Source of the DNA: Hyphomicrobiales bacterium
GTDB lineage: Bacteria > Pseudomonadota > Alphaproteobacteria > Rhizobiales > Rhizobiaceae
Direction of reading: 5' to 3'
DNA length: 64,000 nucleotides
NCBI GenBank assembly: GCA_900472575.1
Contig: UCIV01000017.1
Location: forward strand, 1 to 64,000
The notes beneath the pieces were generated by a model, which made no database searches, was not told where the DNA came from, and saw only the letters and a list, made by a program, of their open reading frames with translations. Position numbers and translations under genes: made by a program. Every line of letters begins with the position of its first letter. Within the stretch, counting starts at the first letter, position 1. This document shows, piece after piece, positions 1 through 8,750 of this stretch.

Positions 1-78
1 GAGGGTTGGGAGGGGACTTTCACAGAACCGCACAGTCACCCGATAGCGGCCGACTAGGTAGGAATGATAACATGAGGT

Positions 79-92
79 GCTTCTATAGAAGC
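79..92. repeat. 14-bp perfect palindrome beside metY stop
   Basis: GCTTCTATAGAAGC reads the same on both strands and ends one base before the metY stop codon. It is too short, and lacks a T-run, to be called a terminator. It could be a binding site for a gene outside the window, or chance. Confidence 0.3.
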
Positions 93-93
93 G

Positions 94-1380
94 TCAGCTC
101 ACTTTCGACAAGGCCTGTTCGATGTCGGCAATGATATCGGCGGCATCCTCGATGCCGATCGACAGGCGCACGACATCCGGTCCGGCACCCGCCGCGATCT
201 GTTGTTCTTCGGTCAACTGGCGATGCGTCGTCGATGCCGGGTGAATGACGAGCGAACGGGTGTCGCCGATATTGGCAAGATGGGAGAAGAGCTGCAGTCC
301 TTCGACAAAACTCTTGCCGGCTTGGTAGCCGCCTTCGATGCCGAAGGTGAAGACCGAGCCTGCACCCCTGGGCGAATAATGCTGCTGCAGCAGATGGTTG
401 GGATTGTCCTCAAGGCCCGCGTAATGGACCCAGGCGATTTTCGGATGCTGTTTCAGCCATCTGGCAACCGCCAGCGCATTGTCGCAGTGCTTCTGCATCC
501 TGAGCGGCAGGGTCTCGATGCCGGTCTGGATCATGAAGGCGTTAAAAGGCGAGATTGCCGGTCCGAGATCGCGCAGGCCAAGCACACGGGCAGCGATCGC
601 GAAGGCGATATTTCCGAAGGTCTCGTGCAGAACGATGCCGCCATATTCAGGCCGCGGCTCCGACATCATCGGATATTTGCCGGATTTCGACCAGTCGAAG
701 GTTCCGCCATCGACGAGAATGCCGCCCATCGAATTGCCGTGGCCGCCGAGGAATTTAGTCAGCGAGTGGACGACGATATCGGCGCCGTGCTCAAGCGGCC
801 GCAACAGATAGGGACTTGCCATCGTGTTGTCGACGATGAGCGGCAGGCCGCGGCGGTGAGCGATGTCGGCAATTGCCGAGATATCGACGAAGGTGCCGCC
901 CGGATTGGCGAGGCTCTCGATGAAGATCGCACGGGTCTCCCCGTCGATCGCCGCTTCGAAACTTGCCGGGTCATCGGTATCGGCCCAGCGCACATGCCAG
1001 TCGAAATTCTTGAAGGCGTGGCCGAACTGGTTGATCGAACCGCCATAAAGACGCCGTGCGGCAACGAAATTCGCGCCGGGCTGCATGATCGTATGGAAGA
1101 TCAGCATCTGCGCCGCATGGCCGGATGCGACGGCAAGTGCCGCCGTGCCACCCTCAAGCGCCGCCACCCTTTCCTCTAGGACGGCCTGAGTGGGGTTCAT
1201 GATCCGTGTATAGATGTTACCGAACTGCTGGAGGCCGAAAAGTGCTGCCGCATGGTCGGCATCGTTGAAGACGAAAGACGTCGTCTGGTAGATCGGTGTT
1301 ACCCGCGCGCCGGTGGTCGGATCAGGCGCCGCACCGGCATGGACGGCAAGCGTGGAAAAACCCGGATTGAATGGCGGCAT
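94..1380 (-). CDS. metY: O-acetylhomoserine sulfhydrylase (aminocarboxypropyltransferase)
   Basis: PLP-dependent Cys/Met-metabolism enzyme of 428 residues that makes homocysteine from O-acetylhomoserine and sulfide in the cytoplasm. The PLP-binding lysine is in HSLTKFLGGHG (Lys209). The upstream VDNTMASPYL and ESLANPGG blocks are typical of the O-acetylhomoserine branch, and the length fits that branch better than cystathionine gamma-synthase or MetZ (about 390). The ATG lies about 11 bases after GGGGAGGG, a good ribosome binding site. The gene is divergent from the DUF6455 gene. I looked for a SAM-II riboswitch in the 5' region, as expected for met genes of this group, and did not recognise one. 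Confidence 0.93.
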   Translation of the reverse strand: MPPFNPGFSTLAVHAGAAPDPTTGARVTPIYQTTSFVFNDADHAAALFGLQQFGNIYTRIMNPTQAVLEERVAALEGGTAALAVASGHAAQMLIFHTIMQPGANFVAARRLYGGSINQFGHAFKNFDWHVRWADTDDPASFEAAIDGETRAIFIESLANPGGTFVDISAIADIAHRRGLPLIVDNTMASPYLLRPLEHGADIVVHSLTKFLGGHGNSMGGILVDGGTFDWSKSGKYPMMSEPRPEYGGIVLHETFGNIAFAIAARVLGLRDLGPAISPFNAFMIQTGIETLPLRMQKHCDNALAVARWLKQHPKIAWVHYAGLEDNPNHLLQQHYSPRGAGSVFTFGIEGGYQAGKSFVEGLQLFSHLANIGDTRSLVIHPASTTHRQLTEEQQIAAGAGPDVVRLSIGIEDAADIIADIEQALSKVS

Positions 1381-1497
1381 TAGACCCTCCCCAAAATGTG
1401 ACTTGTTTTATCTTGTCGCAGCAAAGCGCGGACGTTGACGGGGATCAAGGAATATAATTCCGCCGGGCGCATCTTTCTGGAAACGAAGGAGGACGTC

Positions 1498-1926
1498 ATG
1501 GGAAGGATGGCATACGAGGAGCATACAAGCATTTCGCGGAGGTTCCTGAGCTGGTGCGCGGAGGCATGGTCGGCTGCGGCGGAAGCCGAGGAAATCGCGA
1601 TGCTGGACGAGGCAACGATCCGGCAGATTTCCAAGGATTGCGCAATTGCGCCGGATGATCTGCTGCAGCTGGTCAAGGCAGGACCACACGCTGCGGATGA
1701 AATGATCGAGATGATGCGTGCCCTCAACATCGATCAAAGCGATGTCGCGGTCCTACATCCGGCTCTATATCGGGAGATGCAGCTGACCTGCACCAAATGC
1801 AAATCCAAGACCCGCTGTCGCCACGATCTCGAGGCCGAAGTCGCCGGCCAGGAGTTCGTCGGTTACTGCGGCAATGCGGTCAACCTGAACACGATGCGCG
1901 CTGACCCGGAACTGCTGCAAGGCTGA
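1498..1926 (+). CDS. DUF6455 family protein
   Basis: Small soluble protein of 142 residues. The C-terminal half has the cysteine pattern CTKCKSKTRCRHDL followed by YCGNAVNLN, typical of the DUF6455 family of alphaproteobacteria, whose function is not known. The cysteines suggest metal or redox chemistry, which is inference. An open frame extends upstream to 1435, but the ATG at 1498 is preceded by AAGGAGG at the right distance, so I place the start there. It is a single gene between divergent metY and the convergent CoA-binding gene. Confidence 0.75.
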   Translation: MGRMAYEEHTSISRRFLSWCAEAWSAAAEAEEIAMLDEATIRQISKDCAIAPDDLLQLVKAGPHAADEMIEMMRALNIDQSDVAVLHPALYREMQLTCTKCKSKTRCRHDLEAEVAGQEFVGYCGNAVNLNTMRADPELLQG

Positions 1927-1966
1927 AACATGCTGCGTTCAATGCGAGCCGTGAGGTTGAATTAAA

Positions 1967-1998
1967 GCGTGCCGACGATCCGAGGAATCCCGGCACGC
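1967..1998 (-). terminator. Possible terminator of the CoA-binding gene
   Basis: An 8-bp inverted repeat, GCGTGCCG and CGGCACGC, encloses 16 bases. On the minus strand it is followed by TTTAATT. It sits just downstream of the minus-strand gene ending at 2009 and also lies after the plus-strand gene ending at 1926. Confidence 0.4.
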
Positions 1999-2008
1999 CT
2001 CTACGTTG

Positions 2009-2437
2009 TCAGCCAACAAGTCTCGGATATTCGATCGCCGGGCAACGGTTCATCACAACCTTGATGCCTGCCGCTTCGGCCTTGGCGGCGGCTGCGTCGT
2101 CACGCACACCGAGCTGCCCCCAGATCGCAGCCGGCTGTGTTTCCAGCGCCAGCGTTTCATCGACCACGCCATCCAGATATTCCGGCGCGCGAAAAACGTC
2201 GATCAGGTCGATCGGCTCCGGGATATCGGCAAGCGTCGCATAGGTCTTGCGGCCGAGAATATCCTTGCCGGCCTGCCCCGGATTGACCGGATAGACATTG
2301 TAACCCCGTTCGAGCAGGAAACGCATGACGCCATAGCTCGGCCGATCCGGCTTGGGCGATGCCCCGAGCAGCGCAATCGTGCGGGCTTCCTTCAAGATTC
2401 CGGCGATATAGTCGTCGTCATAACGGTCATGGTTCAT
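2009..2437 (-). CDS. CoA-binding domain protein (YccU-like)
   Basis: Stand-alone CoA-binding Rossmann domain of 142 residues. TIALLGASPKPDRPSYGV near residue 20 is the nucleotide-binding loop, and NVYPVNPGQAGKDILGRKTY the second conserved block. The family is widespread and binds CoA or acyl-CoA in crystal structures, but no clear cellular role is established. Length is normal for the family. Its promoter must lie in the 2438-2955 intergenic region, which it shares with rplM. Confidence 0.85.
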   Translation of the reverse strand: MNHDRYDDDYIAGILKEARTIALLGASPKPDRPSYGVMRFLLERGYNVYPVNPGQAGKDILGRKTYATLADIPEPIDLIDVFRAPEYLDGVVDETLALETQPAAIWGQLGVRDDAAAAKAEAAGIKVVMNRCPAIEYPRLVG

Positions 2438-2725
2438 ACACGGCTCTCCCGGCGGTTCTGTCCGCCTATCTGGTCGTTTGTTTGCTCTATCTAGTCTTTT
2501 GACTGCGCCATCGCCAACATGTTGCGGCGCTTCACATAGTCGCGAGGACCAACCAAGGGATGCATTCAGGAATTTGCCTCATTTGTTGCGGGAACATTCC
2601 AGCTTTGTTCGCAACACCTTAGCGGAGCCTAACAGTCTAACGAAAGATTACCGACATGGATGGATTGCCGCCGCTCTCAGTCCCCTTACAAGGGTGAAAG
2701 GCCGGCAATCTCAAGTCGACAAAAT

Positions 2726-2745
2726 TGTGGTATTAAAATACCACA
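2726..2745. promoter_or_regulatory. 20-bp palindrome upstream of the rplM promoter
   Basis: TGTGGTATT and AATACCACA form 9-bp arms around two central bases, in an AT-rich block about 55 bases upstream of the rplM -35 element. It has the size and symmetry of a dimeric repressor or activator site. The protein is unknown. Confidence 0.45.
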
Positions 2746-2800
2746 TAATTAACTTATTGTTTTTGCTTGATTTATTTTTCGAACCCTCGGATCACCAACA

Positions 2801-2829
2801 TTGACCGTCTGCGCGCGTCACGCTATAAG
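2801..2829 (+). promoter_or_regulatory. Sigma70-type promoter of rplM-rpsI
   Basis: TTGACC (2801-2806) and TATAAG (2824-2829) are separated by 17 bases. This is a good housekeeping promoter for alphaproteobacteria and is placed as expected for a strongly expressed ribosomal protein operon. Confidence 0.65.
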
Positions 2830-2955
2830 CGCGCCAGATTGCGGACCTTAACGGGCCCGCATTCTTTTTGGCGCCTGAAAGGCTGCCAATACAAGCAACA
2901 AGAAACGCCCCGGCGACCGGTTTCCGGCCTCGGGGATCAAACGAAAGAGAAAACC

Positions 2956-3420
2956 ATGTCTACCTTCGTTCAGAAGCCTGCAGAGGTGGAGAAGAAGTGG
3001 GTGATCATCGACGCCGAAGGGCTCGTTGTCGGCCGCCTCGCCACCATCGTTGCCAACCGCCTGCGCGGCAAGCACAAGGCTACCTACACCCCACACGTTG
3101 ACGACGGCGACAACGTCATCATCATCAACGCTGAAAAGTGCGTCCTGACCGGCAAGAAGTACACCGACAAGAAGTACTACTGGCACACCGGTTACCCGGG
3201 CGGCATCAAGGAGCGCACCGCACGCGCCATCATCGAAGGCCGCTTCCCGGAGCGCGTTCTCGAGAAGGCGATCGAGCGCATGGTTCCGCGCGGCCCGCTC
3301 GGACGTCGCCAGATGAAGAACCTGCGCGTTTACGCCGGCTCGAACCATCCTCATGAAGCACAGCAGCCGGTCGTTCTCGACGTGGCATCGCTGAACAGCA
3401 AGAACACAAGGAGCGCCTGA
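2956..3420 (+). CDS. rplM: 50S ribosomal protein L13
   Basis: Large-subunit ribosomal protein of 154 residues that binds 23S rRNA early in assembly. [19 protein letters not shown], the [19 protein letters not shown] block and the [18 protein letters not shown] block are diagnostic of L13. The ATG at 2956 follows a GAAAGAGA ribosome binding site. An open frame upstream to 2767 lies across the promoter and leader and is not coding. rpsI starts two bases after the stop, so the two form the usual L13-S9 operon. Confidence 0.98.
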   Translation: MSTFVQKPAEVEKKWVIIDAEGLVVGRLATIVANRLRGKHKATYTPHVDDGDNVIIINAEKCVLTGKKYTDKKYYWHTGYPGGIKERTARAIIEGRFPERVLEKAIERMVPRGPLGRRQMKNLRVYAGSNHPHEAQQPVVLDVASLNSKNTRSA

Positions 3421-3422
3421 TA

Positions 3423-3890
3423 ATGGCTGATCTTTCCTCTTTGAAGGACCTCGCTCCGGCTGAAGGCCAGGCAGCACCGGTTCACGTCCGCAAGGTCGAT
3501 GCGCAGGGCCGCTCCTACGCAACCGGCAAGCGCAAGAACGCCGTCGCCCGCGTTTGGGTCAAGGCTGGCTCCGGCAAGATCATTGTCAACGGCAAGGATT
3601 TCACCGCCTATTTCGCACGTCCAGTTCTGCAGATGATCCTGCAGCAGCCACTGGTTTCGGCTGCCCGCAGCGGTCAGTTCGACATCATCGCGACCGTTGC
3701 CGGTGGTGGTCTTTCCGGTCAGGCCGGCGCCGTTCGTCACGGCCTGTCCAAGGCCCTCACCTACTTCGAACCGGGCCTGCGCTCGGTCCTGAAGAAGGGT
3801 GGCTTCCTGACCCGCGACAGCCGTGTTGTTGAACGTAAGAAGTACGGTAAGGCCAAGGCTCGCCGTTCGTTCCAGTTCTCCAAGCGCTAA
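3423..3890 (+). CDS. rpsI: 30S ribosomal protein S9
   Basis: Small-subunit ribosomal protein of 155 residues. The core [20 protein letters not shown] and the C-terminus ending [11 protein letters not shown], whose basic tail reaches the P-site tRNA, identify it. The N-terminal extension of about 25 residues before the core is usual in rhizobia. It starts two bases after rplM and shares its promoter; a strong terminator follows. Confidence 0.98.
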   Translation: MADLSSLKDLAPAEGQAAPVHVRKVDAQGRSYATGKRKNAVARVWVKAGSGKIIVNGKDFTAYFARPVLQMILQQPLVSAARSGQFDIIATVAGGGLSGQAGAVRHGLSKALTYFEPGLRSVLKKGGFLTRDSRVVERKKYGKAKARRSFQFSKR

Positions 3891-3914
3891 TCGCTTCGGG
3901 ATTTATGCTTATCG

Positions 3915-3940
3915 AAAGGCGGGGCTTCGGCTCCGCCTTT
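3915..3940 (+). terminator. Rho-independent terminator of rplM-rpsI
   Basis: An 11-bp stem (AAAGGCGGGGC and GCTCCGCCTTT, one G-T pair) closes a TTCG tetraloop and runs into TTCTTT. It lies 25 bases after the rpsI stop. Confidence 0.85.
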
Positions 3941-3983
3941 TTCTTTGGGCGTTAGACAGCGCCGCAAGCGAGATCCAAAAAAA

Positions 3984-4013
3984 GCCGCCGCCCTCCTTTC
4001 GGAAGGCGACGGC
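3984..4013 (-). terminator. Terminator of the TadG-like gene
   Basis: Read on the minus strand, GCCGTCGCCTTCC pairs with GGAGGGCGGCGGC across a GAAA loop, with small mismatches, and is followed by seven T. It lies 28 bases beyond the stop codon at 4041. Confidence 0.75.
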
Positions 4014-4040
4014 CAGAATAACAGGCACGAGATGACGTGG

Positions 4041-5321
4041 TCAGTTGATCAACCGCACGGCGCTCGAACCCGAACTTGAACCCGGCTGACTGGAGGACGA
4101 GCCGCCTTCATAAGGCTCGATATTCCAGTTGGACGAGTTCATGATCATCGTGTTGACGACCATGTTGATGCGGCTCGTCTGGTTCGTCTTCGAATTATAA
4201 GTGACGTTGCGGTTCGGCAGATAGATGATGCCGCTCAAAGTCTCGCTCACCGATCCGTTGAAAATATACTGCTGCTTGTTCGAATTGTTGGAGGCGCTGC
4301 TGGTTGCCTCGTACATCAGCACCCCGCCATAAGGCCCCGAGGTGGGTGCTGACGCATTGAAGGTCAGGCCGCCATTGGCGCGAATCTCGCTGTTGACGTC
4401 GGGGAAGTAGAAGGTCACGCCTTCTGCATTCACCGTCGCGCCGGAATTGATGATCATGCGCCCCTTGATGATGTGAAGGCCGGGCTGGAAGGTGATCTTC
4501 GGGCTGCCGTTGAAGGTCACGTCACAATGCATGCCGGCCTTCAAAGTGAAGGTCGAGCCGTTCGGCACGCCGGACGTCTCACATTTCGATGGTAGCGTCG
4601 GCTCCGCAAACCTGCCGGCGTAAGGGTCGGCGGCGGCAGCACAACCGGTCTTCAGGTTGGTGAGCGTGCCACCGTTCTTGATGTAGTTCGTGCCCTTGAC
4701 GCAGAAGCGCGGCGTCTCGATCTTGGCTCCGGCATTCATGATGAAGGCCGGGTTGGAGGTGGAAAGAACATCCACTCCACAGTTCTCCGATTTCACGTTC
4801 GCACCGGAATTGATCAGCACGGCCTGAGACGTGTTGGCAAGCACGTGAATACATGCCGCCCCGTCATTAACGGTCTCCCCTCCAGATTTGCTGGTTGCCA
4901 TGGCCGTCGCGGTGACAACCAGCTTGAAATTGTCGATGCCGACAATACCGAGAAAGGAATTCGGCATCGTGTAGGTATAGGTGCCGGTTACACTCCCATC
5001 GCCGTTATTGATGACGACAAGAGGGTTTTCGCCCGTGCCGGCCGATGCAGGCATGAAACCTGCAGCAGTGGACTGGCGCTTGGCACTGTCGCTCTGACCG
5101 GCCGCGGCCAGAACGGCTGCATCGAGTTGCCCCTGGATCCTGCTTCGCTCTAAGTAGGCGGAAGATGCATCAACAGCACCGCCACCGGCCACAATCAGGA
5201 CCGGCAACATGACCGCAGTGGCGATTGCAAAGTTGCCGCTACGATCGCCGCTCAATCTGCGCACACCGGTCAAGGCTACATTCAAAAACGCTAACATTAT
5301 CAACACCCAACCCGAAATCAT
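4041..5321 (-). CDS. TadG-like surface protein with beta-rich C-terminal domain
   Basis: Protein of 426 residues. The N-terminus carries a Tad/Flp pilus-assembly (TadE/G-like) segment: basic residues, then a single membrane segment around 30-50 (FAIATAVMLPVLIVAGGGAV), then a short helix with SAYLERSRIQGQLDAAVLAA. The rest is rich in Ser, Asn, Gly and Thr with repeated INSGA/MNAGA/NGG turns, suggesting a beta-helix exposed outside the inner membrane. The C-terminus has a Ser-rich linker and SAVRLIN, as in TadG proteins. No other tad gene is in the window. An alternative start nine codons later (5297) is possible. Confidence 0.7.
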   Translation of the reverse strand: MISGWVLIMLAFLNVALTGVRRLSGDRSGNFAIATAVMLPVLIVAGGGAVDASSAYLERSRIQGQLDAAVLAAAGQSDSAKRQSTAAGFMPASAGTGENPLVVINNGDGSVTGTYTYTMPNSFLGIVGIDNFKLVVTATAMATSKSGGETVNDGAACIHVLANTSQAVLINSGANVKSENCGVDVLSTSNPAFIMNAGAKIETPRFCVKGTNYIKNGGTLTNLKTGCAAAADPYAGRFAEPTLPSKCETSGVPNGSTFTLKAGMHCDVTFNGSPKITFQPGLHIIKGRMIINSGATVNAEGVTFYFPDVNSEIRANGGLTFNASAPTSGPYGGVLMYEATSSASNNSNKQQYIFNGSVSETLSGIIYLPNRNVTYNSKTNQTSRINMVVNTMIMNSSNWNIEPYEGGSSSSQPGSSSGSSAVRLIN

Positions 5322-5563
5322 GATATGGTGTCCGAATAAGCGGGAGGCTTTAAATGTGCCTGAATGAAATATTTCCGATTTTAAGCTTCATTACATTTTA
5401 ACCATCAGACACGGCGGAAACCGATGAAAAGGTCTCGCTCCGATACAGAAATCGAGGCTAGCAAGGTGGTGGTTTGCCGCTTCCGATCCATCAAGATTTG
5501 AGATTTGCTTATCACGCCCCGATCGCCAACGTGACGGATTGCGAAACGATGAAAGAGCGATAC

Positions 5564-5908
5564 ATGTCCAGCCTGCCGGCCACTTCTTTTGCCCAACTTC
5601 CCGCCCCGCCCTATTATGTCGTCGCCTTCTCGTCCTGTCGCACCGAAGGCGACAATGGATATGGCAATATGGCCGATGCCATGGTCGAGCTTGCCAGCCA
5701 GCAACCGGGCTTTCTCGGCGTAGAGAGTGCGCGTGGCATTGACGGTTTCGGAATAACCAATTCCTATTGGAAGGACGAAGACAGTATCAGGGCATGGAAG
5801 GCCGTGGTCTCGCATGCCGCGGCCCAGAAACTGGGTAGGGAGCGCTGGTACGAGGATTACCAGGTGCGGATCGCACGGGTGGAACGGGCATACGGTTTCG
5901 AGAGATAG
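5564..5908 (+). CDS. Antibiotic biosynthesis monooxygenase (ABM) domain protein
   Basis: Small protein of 114 residues with the ferredoxin-like dimeric alpha/beta fold of the ABM family: YYVVAFSS at the first strand, LASQQPGFLGVESARG at the second, and NSYWKDEDSIRAWKAV before the last helix. Family members act as small oxygenases or heme-degrading enzymes, but no substrate can be read from this sequence. The frame is open from 5474. I chose 5564 because GAAAGAGCG lies just upstream; 5549 is also possible. speB follows after seven bases, so the two are probably cotranscribed. Confidence 0.7.
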   Translation: MSSLPATSFAQLPAPPYYVVAFSSCRTEGDNGYGNMADAMVELASQQPGFLGVESARGIDGFGITNSYWKDEDSIRAWKAVVSHAAAQKLGRERWYEDYQVRIARVERAYGFER

Positions 5909-5915
5909 GATAGGG

Positions 5916-6866
5916 ATGGCAAGCAAATCGATCGACAACGCCTTTACGGCGAAAGCTTTTCGGGGCGCGGCGACCGACCCGACCTATGCGGGCGCACTTT
6001 CCTTCATGCGGCGGCGTTATTCCAAGGATGTCGAGGGTGCCGACGCGGTAGTGCTCGGCATTCCCTTCGATGCCGCCGTCTCCAACAGGCCCGGCGCCCG
6101 TTTCGGGCCGCAGGCGATCCGTCGCGCATCGGCGATCTTCGACAATGATCCGCAATATCCCTTCGCACGCGACCTGTTCGAAGCCATGGCCGTGGTCGAT
6201 TACGGTGATGTCCTGCTCGACTATGGCAATCACCAGAAGACGCCGGGACTGATCGAAGAGACGGCATCAGAGATCATCACCTCCGGTGCCTTCCTGTTGT
6301 CGCTGGGCGGCGATCATTTTGTCACCTGGCCTCTTTTGAAGGCCCATGCAGAAAAGCACAGCCCCCTCGCCCTCGTTCACTTCGATGCCCATCAGGACAC
6401 ATGGGATGACGATGGTGAGCGGATCGACCATGGCTCCTTCGTCGCCCGCGCGGTGCGGGAGGGCGTGATCGACGCTGCGCACTCGATCCAGATCGGCATC
6501 CGCACCCATGCACCGGAAGATTTCGGCATCCGCATCCTGCACGGCTATGATGTGGAGGACATGGGGGCGCAACAGATCGTCGATGCGATCCTTGCGCATG
6601 TCGGCAACCGCCCGGCCTATCTCACCTTCGATATCGATTGTCTCGACCCGGCGTTTGCGCCCGGCACCGGCACGCCGGTCGCCGGCGGGCCGTCGAGCGC
6701 GAAGATCCTGTCAGTCTTACGCAAACTCGGCAGCCTCGATATCCGCGGTGCAGACGTGGTGGAGGTGGCGCCGGCCTATGACCATGCCGATATTACCGCC
6801 ATTGCCGGGGCAACCGTTGCAATGTATATGCTCGGGCTCAGGGCCGAGCGTCTGTCCCGGCTTTAA
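5916..6866 (+). CDS. speB: Agmatinase / ureohydrolase family
   Basis: Ureohydrolase of 316 residues expected to cleave agmatine to putrescine and urea with two manganese ions. Metal ligands are visible in GGDH (131-134), DAHQDT (157-162), DHGSF (171-175) and DIDCLDPAFAPGTGTP (239-254). Sequence alone does not exclude guanidinobutyrase or another guanidino substrate. The ATG at 5916 follows AGGATAGGG. The gene follows the ABM-domain gene by seven bases and precedes argC by about 70 bases; both belong to arginine/polyamine metabolism. Confidence 0.85.
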   Translation: MASKSIDNAFTAKAFRGAATDPTYAGALSFMRRRYSKDVEGADAVVLGIPFDAAVSNRPGARFGPQAIRRASAIFDNDPQYPFARDLFEAMAVVDYGDVLLDYGNHQKTPGLIEETASEIITSGAFLLSLGGDHFVTWPLLKAHAEKHSPLALVHFDAHQDTWDDDGERIDHGSFVARAVREGVIDAAHSIQIGIRTHAPEDFGIRILHGYDVEDMGAQQIVDAILAHVGNRPAYLTFDIDCLDPAFAPGTGTPVAGGPSSAKILSVLRKLGSLDIRGADVVEVAPAYDHADITAIAGATVAMYMLGLRAERLSRL

Positions 6867-6939
6867 CAAACTGATTCAACGGGCTGGTAAAGTGATTCCG
6901 GCTCCTTCTCCAGGGCACTGATTTAACAGGATAAAGGCA

Positions 6940-7872
6940 ATGACACCGAAGATCTTCATCGATGGCGAACACGGCACAACGGGACTGCAGATCCGCACCC
7001 GCATGGCCGGCCGCCGCGACGTCGAGCTTCTGTCCATCCCGGAAGCCGAGCGGCGCAACGCCGCGATGCGCGAAGATCTGCTCAACAGCGCCGATATCGC
7101 CATCCTCTGCCTGCCGGACGATGCTTCGAAGGAAGCCGTCGGCATGCTGTCCGGCAACAACAGCGTTCGGATCATCGACACGTCGACCGCCTACCGGATC
7201 GCGCCTGACTGGGCCTATGGTTTTGCCGAGATGGACAAAGCTCAGACAGACAAGATCAAGGCCGCCCGGCATGTCGCCAACCCCGGCTGCTATCCCACCG
7301 GCGCGATCGGCCTCATCCGCCCCTTGCGCGCTGCCGGTATCCTGCCGGACGGCTATCCGGTCTCGGTCAATGCGGTCTCCGGTTACACCGGCGGCGGCAA
7401 GCAGATGATTGCACAGATGGAAGACCAGTCCCGCGAGGATGCGATTTCTGCCAACAATTTCGTCTACGGCCTGCCGCTCAAGCACAAGCATGTACCGGAA
7501 ATGAAGACCCACGGCCTGCTCGACCGCGCACCTCTGTTTTCGCCCTCTGTCGGCCGTTTCGCACAAGGCATGATCGTGCAGGTGCCGCTTTTCCTCGACG
7601 ATCTTAAGGACGGCACGACGATCGAAAGCATCCATGCGGCACTGGTCGCGCATTATGCCGGCCAGGATATCGTCACCGTCGTGCCGCTTGCGGAGAGCAC
7701 CAAGCTCGGCCGCGTCGATGCGGAAGAACTGGCCAATACCGATCGCATGAAGCTCTTCGTGTTCGGCACTCCGGGCGGCGCGCATGTGAACCTCGTCGCC
7801 CTGCTCGACAATCTCGGCAAGGGCGCGTCGGGTGCAGCCGTGCAGAACATGGACCTGATGCTGTCCGCCTGA
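6940..7872 (+). CDS. argC: N-acetyl-gamma-glutamyl-phosphate reductase, short type
   Basis: Arginine biosynthesis enzyme of 310 residues that reduces N-acetylglutamyl phosphate with NADPH. It is the short (type 2) form common in alphaproteobacteria. [13 protein letters not shown] is the nucleotide-binding start and [13 protein letters not shown] holds the catalytic cysteine (Cys117); [11 protein letters not shown] is conserved. Its stop codon overlaps the ATG of the next gene by one base (TGATG), showing translational coupling. Confidence 0.95.
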   Translation: MTPKIFIDGEHGTTGLQIRTRMAGRRDVELLSIPEAERRNAAMREDLLNSADIAILCLPDDASKEAVGMLSGNNSVRIIDTSTAYRIAPDWAYGFAEMDKAQTDKIKAARHVANPGCYPTGAIGLIRPLRAAGILPDGYPVSVNAVSGYTGGGKQMIAQMEDQSREDAISANNFVYGLPLKHKHVPEMKTHGLLDRAPLFSPSVGRFAQGMIVQVPLFLDDLKDGTTIESIHAALVAHYAGQDIVTVVPLAESTKLGRVDAEELANTDRMKLFVFGTPGGAHVNLVALLDNLGKGASGAAVQNMDLMLSA

Positions 7873-8750
7873 TGACAATTGCGACCCCATCCCTCCCCGC
7901 AGATCTTGTGGAGCGATGGGGCATCCGGTCTTCTGCACTGATTGCGGATACGCGCACGAGCCTCGTCCATCGCGTTCTTCGACGAGATGGCTCTCGGGCG
8001 ATCACCAAGCAACTGAAACCCGAAGGACTGCACGAACTCTCCGGCATCGACTTTCTCGACTGGCGTAAAGGGTGCGGCAGCGTGCTGGTTCTGGATCGCC
8101 GGAACACGGCCTGCCTGCTTGAAGACGCCGGAACGCTGATGCTGAAGGATTACAGGCTTCAGCATGGCGAGGATGCCGCCAACAACATCATTCTGTCGGT
8201 TCTGGGAGAGCTGCATTCGGCATCAGTCGACGCGCCGCCTGACAGCCTTATTCCGCTGCGGTCGCATTTCCAGCCCTTGTTCGAGCGGACATCCGGGGAA
8301 GATAAGCCCGATCTTTCGGCAGCTCTTGCCTATAGTGCATCGATTGCAGATGACCTGCTCTCGTCGCAGAGCGACATCCGCCCGTTGCATGGCGACCTGC
8401 ATCACGAGAATATTGTCAGCGGATCGGAGCGAGGCTGGCTTGCCATCGACCCTCAAGGGCTTCTCGGCGATCCGGCCTATGATGTCGCCAATGTCTTCGG
8501 CAATCCGGACGGCGCTTTTGCGGATATCATCGACCCGCAGCGGATCACCCGACTGATCGACTTGTTTGCGCCGGCCATCGGCTGCGAGCGGGAAAAAATC
8601 CTGCGTTACGCCATCGCGCATGCTGGTCTTTCGATCTGCTGGTCTCTGGAGGGTGGCGACAGGATTTCGGGAGACGGCAATGCGATGGAGCGCTTTGCCT
8701 TCCTGAACGTCGCAAAAAGACTGCTCGACGAGCGCGCCTTCAGCCTCTGA
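7872..8750 (+). CDS. Aminoglycoside phosphotransferase-like kinase (APH(6)/StrB-like)
   Basis: Protein of 292 residues with the protein-kinase-like fold of streptomycin 6-kinases. The catalytic loop is [10 protein letters not shown] and the metal-binding loop [17 protein letters not shown], both intact. Chromosomal homologues of this kind in rhizobia need not confer resistance; they may phosphorylate a metabolite. It starts on the last base of argC. Its last 11 bases overlap the end of the convergent ctaA gene. Confidence 0.8.
   Translation: MTIATPSLPADLVERWGIRSSALIADTRTSLVHRVLRRDGSRAITKQLKPEGLHELSGIDFLDWRKGCGSVLVLDRRNTACLLEDAGTLMLKDYRLQHGEDAANNIILSVLGELHSASVDAPPDSLIPLRSHFQPLFERTSGEDKPDLSAALAYSASIADDLLSSQSDIRPLHGDLHHENIVSGSERGWLAIDPQGLLGDPAYDVANVFGNPDGAFADIIDPQRITRLIDLFAPAIGCEREKILRYAIAHAGLSICWSLEGGDRISGDGNAMERFAFLNVAKRLLDERAFSL

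Larger units (their letters stand above)
2438..2955. other. Intergenic region upstream of rplM
   Basis: A 518-base non-coding stretch between the divergent CoA-binding gene and rplM. It contains an inverted repeat (GATTGCCG 2663-2670 and CGGCAATC 2703-2710), an AT-rich block with a 20-base palindrome (2726-2745) and a promoter at 2801-2829, leaving an untranslated leader of roughly 120 bases before rplM. A small GC-rich hairpin may form around 2840-2860. I see no convincing gene here. Confidence 0.6.

Noticed and set aside
1435..1458. TTGACG and TATAAT as a promoter of the DUF6455 gene
   Set aside because: The two elements are only 12 bases apart, too close for a sigma70 promoter.
1381..1497. 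SAM-II riboswitch upstream of metY
   Set aside because: Expected for met genes in this group, but the pseudoknot pattern is not recognisable in this short leader.
7872..8750. Acquired streptomycin resistance gene
   Set aside because: The kinase motifs are present, but the gene is coupled to argC and shows no mobile element nearby, so a housekeeping or metabolic role is as likely.
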